Shown here piece by piece: positions 60,961 through 64,000 of a DNA stretch of 64,000 bases. Each line of letters opens with the position of its first letter. Positions within the stretch are counted from its first letter, which is position 1. Both the position numbers and the translations under genes were made by a program. Under the pieces are notes generated by a model, which made no database searches, was not told the DNA's origin, and worked only from the letters and a program-made list of their open reading frames with translations. Origin of the DNA: Arthrospiribacter ruber (GTDB taxonomy: Bacteria; Bacteroidota; Bacteroidia; Cytophagales; Cyclobacteriaceae); contig NZ_RPHB01000002.1 in the NCBI RefSeq assembly GCF_019343195.1, positions 124,001 to 188,000 of the forward strand, written 5' to 3'.

Positions 60961-62346
60961 ATGAACATCACGAAATTTATTGCTGTCCACTGCTCACTTA
61001 TAGCCATTGGCGTATCACTCTGGAGTTGTGGCCCAGGTCAGACCCAAGGTTCAAATGAAGTACAGCAGACATCAGACTCCAAAACCATACTATTGGACAT
61101 CGAAAAGCCCCAGTTGACCTTTGGATTTATCAAATTGACCGATATGGCACCATTGGCCATAGCCAAGGAATTGGGTTACTTTGAGGATGAGGGACTTTTT
61201 GTATCGGTAGAGGCCCAGTCCAACTGGAAGAATATCCTGGACCGGGTAATTGATGGTCAATTGGACGGCGCCCACATGTTGGCAGGACAGCCCATTGCGG
61301 CAGGTGCAGGTTTTGGTAGACAAGCTGAGCTGGTGACACCTTTCTCCATGGACCTCAACGGTAACGGGATCACGGTCTCCAACGATGTATGGAGCAAGAT
61401 GAAACCACACATTCCTACCAACAGTGATGGAAAACCCGCCCATCCTATCAAGGCTGATGCCCTGGCACCGGTAATCAAGGAATACAGGGAATCCGGCAAA
61501 GCTTTCAAAATGGGAGTGGTGTTTCCGGTTTCTACCCACAATTATGAAATCAGATATTGGTTAGCTGCTGGCGGGATCAATCCGGGCTTCTATACGGCTG
61601 ATAATATCCAGGGACAAGTGGATGCTGATGTTTTACTTTCTGTCACGCCTCCACCTCAGATGCCGGCCACACTGGAAGCAGGTACCATCTACGGATACTG
61701 TGTAGGTGAGCCCTGGAACCAGCAGGCGGTATTCAAAGGCATAGGTGTTCCGGTTGCCACCAACCACGACATCTGGCAAAACAACCCCGAAAAGGTATTT
61801 GTAATGACCAAAAGCTTCGTGGAGCAATATCCCAATACCGCAATTGCGGTAACCAAAGCTTTGATCAGGGCCGGAAAATGGCTGGACACTCCGGGCAACA
61901 GGCCCTCTGCGGTTGGCATACTTTCCAAGCCTGAGTACGTAGGGGCAGATTCCGTGGTCATCGCCAATTCCATGACAGGAACATTTGAGTACGAAAAAGG
62001 CGACAAAAGACCCTCCCCGGATTTCAACGTGTTCTTCCGCTACCACGCCACCTATCCTTTCTATTCGGATGGAATCTGGTTCCTTACCCAGATGAGAAGG
62101 TGGGGGCAGATACCGGAAAGCAAACCGGCAGATTGGTATTCACAGACCATCAAGGACATCTACAGACCGGATATCTGGATGCAAGCCGCTGAAATTTTGG
62201 TCAAAGAAGGCTATTTGGATGCCTCCGAGGTACCCGCTACTGATGGGTACAAGGCACCGACGGCAGAATTTATTGACGGGATCACTTATGATGGTAAAGA
62301 CCCAATAGGATACATCAATGGTTTCAAAATAGGTAATAAAGACTAG
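60961..62346 (+). CDS. nrtA: NrtA-like ABC transporter substrate-binding lipoprotein
   Basis: 461 residues. Lipobox LWSC near residue 23 anchors it. The NrtA/CmpA pattern is clear: [59 protein letters not shown] and [13 protein letters not shown]. Family knowledge: binds nitrate, nitrite or bicarbonate; nitrate is most likely given the FNR-like regulator and ABC partners. It is 37 bp after the porin gene. Confidence 0.93.
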   Translation: MNITKFIAVHCSLIAIGVSLWSCGPGQTQGSNEVQQTSDSKTILLDIEKPQLTFGFIKLTDMAPLAIAKELGYFEDEGLFVSVEAQSNWKNILDRVIDGQLDGAHMLAGQPIAAGAGFGRQAELVTPFSMDLNGNGITVSNDVWSKMKPHIPTNSDGKPAHPIKADALAPVIKEYRESGKAFKMGVVFPVSTHNYEIRYWLAAGGINPGFYTADNIQGQVDADVLLSVTPPPQMPATLEAGTIYGYCVGEPWNQQAVFKGIGVPVATNHDIWQNNPEKVFVMTKSFVEQYPNTAIAVTKALIRAGKWLDTPGNRPSAVGILSKPEYVGADSVVIANSMTGTFEYEKGDKRPSPDFNVFFRYHATYPFYSDGIWFLTQMRRWGQIPESKPADWYSQTIKDIYRPDIWMQAAEILVKEGYLDASEVPATDGYKAPTAEFIDGITYDGKDPIGYINGFKIGNKD

Positions 62347-62449
62347 ACTGTAGGGAGGTTAGTCGGGGTGCGGGCAGGGTTTCTGTACGTCCCCACTTTC
62401 CCAAAAGCATAACAAAGAATATATCATTAAAGATAAAAAGAGAGAGAAA

Positions 62450-63541
62450 ATGAAAGAGAAAACCATTCGCACATTGAAGTCCATAGGGCTGGGCTTTTTG
62501 GAGCCTTTGATCCGGGCAGTAAGTGGTGAGGAGCCCAAGAAGAACCTGGGTACATTTGTTAAGGGAACCATGTTTCCTATTGCTTCCATATTTCTGTTCA
62601 TTGCCATATGGCATTTTTCGGCGACGGCCCTTTTTAATAAAGAGGCAAATGTAAAAATTGAGAAGGCCAGAACAGAACAGGGAGAAGAAGCGGCATTGGC
62701 CATGAAAGCCTGTATCGTTTCCGGTGATGTGAGCTGTCAGCCCAATACGCTCCCCTCTCCTGTACAGGTACTGGCTGCTTATAAGACCTTGTGGAGAGAC
62801 CATGTTGAAATCTCCCAAAAGAAGGATGAGTTCAAGGAAAAAGTCGCTTCTACCAATGCCAAAAGGGCAGATCAGGGCCTTGGTCCGATCAAATACACCG
62901 GTAGGCCGTCCTTTTTGGACCAGATTATTACCAGTTTAAAGACAGTGGCTGCCGGATTTCTATTGGCACTGTTGGTTGCCGTACCTATTGGTATCATCAT
63001 CGGATTGAGTGATACCCTCCGCAATTCCTTCAACTGGCTGATACAGATCCTCAAACCCGTATCTCCGGTAGTTTGGCTCTTGTTGGTCTTTATGATAGTC
63101 AAGACCGTCATCACAGATCCCAATATGGACAAGTCTTTTATCATCTCCTTCATCAGTGTGGGACTTTGTGCCATGTGGGCTACTTTGATCAATACCAGTA
63201 TGGGAGTGTCCTCCGTGGACAAGGATTATATCAACGTGTCCAAAGTACTGAACCTGAGCATTGGCCAGAATATTTTCAAAATCATCCTTCCTGCCTCTTT
63301 TCCTTTGATATTTACAGGCTTGAGGATCACGGTATCGGTAGCATGGATGGTATTGATCGCCATAGAGCTATTGGCCCAAAGTCCGGGATTGGGCTCATTT
63401 GTATGGGAGGAATTCCAAAATGGTGCGAATGACTCTAATGCCAAGATTATCGTAGCCATGTTTATCATCGGTATCATCGGATTTTTGCTGGACAGGATCA
63501 TGCTTACGGTACAGAACTTAATGACCTTCAAAAAAGCATAG
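62450..63541 (+). CDS. nrtB: NrtB-like ABC transporter permease
   Basis: 363 residues. An N-terminal membrane helix and an extra hydrophilic insert (about 62-150) precede the BPD_transp_1 permease domain (about 165-360, five to six helices) with the coupling-loop phrase DKDYINVSKVLNLSIGQNIFKIILPASFP. It belongs with the nrtA-like gene and the following ATPase. The insert is longer than in cyanobacterial NrtB. Confidence 0.92.
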   Translation: MKEKTIRTLKSIGLGFLEPLIRAVSGEEPKKNLGTFVKGTMFPIASIFLFIAIWHFSATALFNKEANVKIEKARTEQGEEAALAMKACIVSGDVSCQPNTLPSPVQVLAAYKTLWRDHVEISQKKDEFKEKVASTNAKRADQGLGPIKYTGRPSFLDQIITSLKTVAAGFLLALLVAVPIGIIIGLSDTLRNSFNWLIQILKPVSPVVWLLLVFMIVKTVITDPNMDKSFIISFISVGLCAMWATLINTSMGVSSVDKDYINVSKVLNLSIGQNIFKIILPASFPLIFTGLRITVSVAWMVLIAIELLAQSPGLGSFVWEEFQNGANDSNAKIIVAMFIIGIIGFLLDRIMLTVQNLMTFKKA

Positions 63542-64000
63542 ATGATGGCACTACTTGAAATAAAGAATGTATCAAAATCCTATGGCAGTGGGTCTTCCAA
63601 AGTGGATGTATTGACGGATATCAACCTTTCGGTGAATGAAGGTGAGTTTGTGGCCATCGTAGGTTTCTCGGGAAGCGGCAAGACCACCCTGATCAATATG
63701 ATTAGTGGCCTGCAATTTCCCGATAAGGGAGTGGTATTGCTTCACGGAAACCCTATCACCGGACCGGGACCGGACAGAGGTGTGATTTTTCAGAACTACT
63801 CCCTTTTGCCCTGGCTGACGGTATATAAAAATATCAAGTTGGCGGTGGACGAGGTGTTTCCGAAAATGACCCGTAAAGACAAGGATAAGCATATTAAAAA
63901 ATACATAGCCATGGTGAACCTCAGCCATGCCATAGAAAAGATGCCTTCAGAACTATCCGGAGGCATGAGACAGCGTGTGTCTGTAGCCAGGGCCTTGGCC
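63542..64000 (+). CDS. nrtD: NrtD-like ABC transporter ATPase, 5' part
   Basis: Starts with two ATG codons right after the permease stop (63542 or 63545) and runs off the window end after 153 codons. Walker A is GFSGSGKTT, the Q-loop is [12 protein letters not shown] and the signature is LSGGMRQR. It is the cytoplasmic energy-coupling subunit; the remainder lies outside the window. Confidence 0.93.
   Translation, partial: MMALLEIKNVSKSYGSGSSKVDVLTDINLSVNEGEFVAIVGFSGSGKTTLINMISGLQFPDKGVVLLHGNPITGPGPDRGVIFQNYSLLPWLTVYKNIKLAVDEVFPKMTRKDKDKHIKKYIAMVNLSHAIEKMPSELSGGMRQRVSVARALA

Noticed and set aside
1-64000. Prophage or integrative conjugative element
   Set aside because: No capsid, terminase, portal, relaxase, tra or site-specific integrase gene was seen.

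Overview
The window reads as an accessory-rich stretch of a Bacteroidota chromosome, most likely of the Cytophagia/Cyclobacteriaceae type. This is inferred from the AT-rich coding style, a carboxypeptidase-regulatory-domain TonB receptor, a FecR anti-sigma factor ending in a DUF4974-like domain, an Erm(F)-type rRNA methylase and gene families typical of Cytophagia. No rRNA, tRNA or CRISPR array was seen.

1-10.3 kb is a tightly packed, all-forward defence operon. It holds the end of hsdR, then hsdM, an hsdS with an extra C-terminal domain, a 932-residue fusion protein, a response regulator and a GmrSD-like DUF262/DUF1524 nuclease. The fusion joins a HARE-type winged helix, an HsdM-like core whose catalytic NPPF motif is replaced by DLPA, an HsdS-like target recognition domain and a complete histidine-kinase module. 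Neighbouring genes overlap or lie within 5 bp. This looks like a type I restriction system with a built-in phosphorelay that could report DNA or methylation status, and it is the best candidate here for an undescribed system.

10.3-19.5 kb is a decayed defence island. It contains a HEPN gene cut by an IS66 remnant, a stand-alone HEPN protein, a DUF4062/ATPase protein, an hsdR remnant, and an AbiE module whose toxin carries an internal deletion while the antitoxin and its operator are intact.

From 11.2 to 55.3 kb about ten copies of one long repeat (called family A here) lie downstream of short, unrelated cargo genes and in the same orientation. The cargo includes a methyltransferase, a P-loop kinase, HEPN, SRPBCC/DoxX/DUF1801 genes, GyrI-like, LRR, DinB and GNAT genes. 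The layout resembles gene cassettes, but no integrase is present. Two other dispersed repeats and a pair of MITEs are also present.

20-29.9 kb holds surface genes: a TonB receptor with an LA_2272-type repeat protein, a deacetylase/serine-hydrolase fusion, and a sigma/FecR/STN cell-surface-signalling set. 30-36 kb holds small cargo enzymes and an erm gene. 40-48.5 kb holds hxlR/doxX and a Fur/zinc-ATPase/siderophore-reductase block bracketed by reciprocally truncated hxlR-araC copies, followed by an AraC/SDR set. 55.6-58.6 kb carries a transglutaminase-like protein and an ECF sigma with a membrane partner. 58.7-64 kb is a nitrate-uptake-type locus: an FNR-like regulator, an outer-membrane porin and nrtABD-like ABC genes, the last cut by the window edge.
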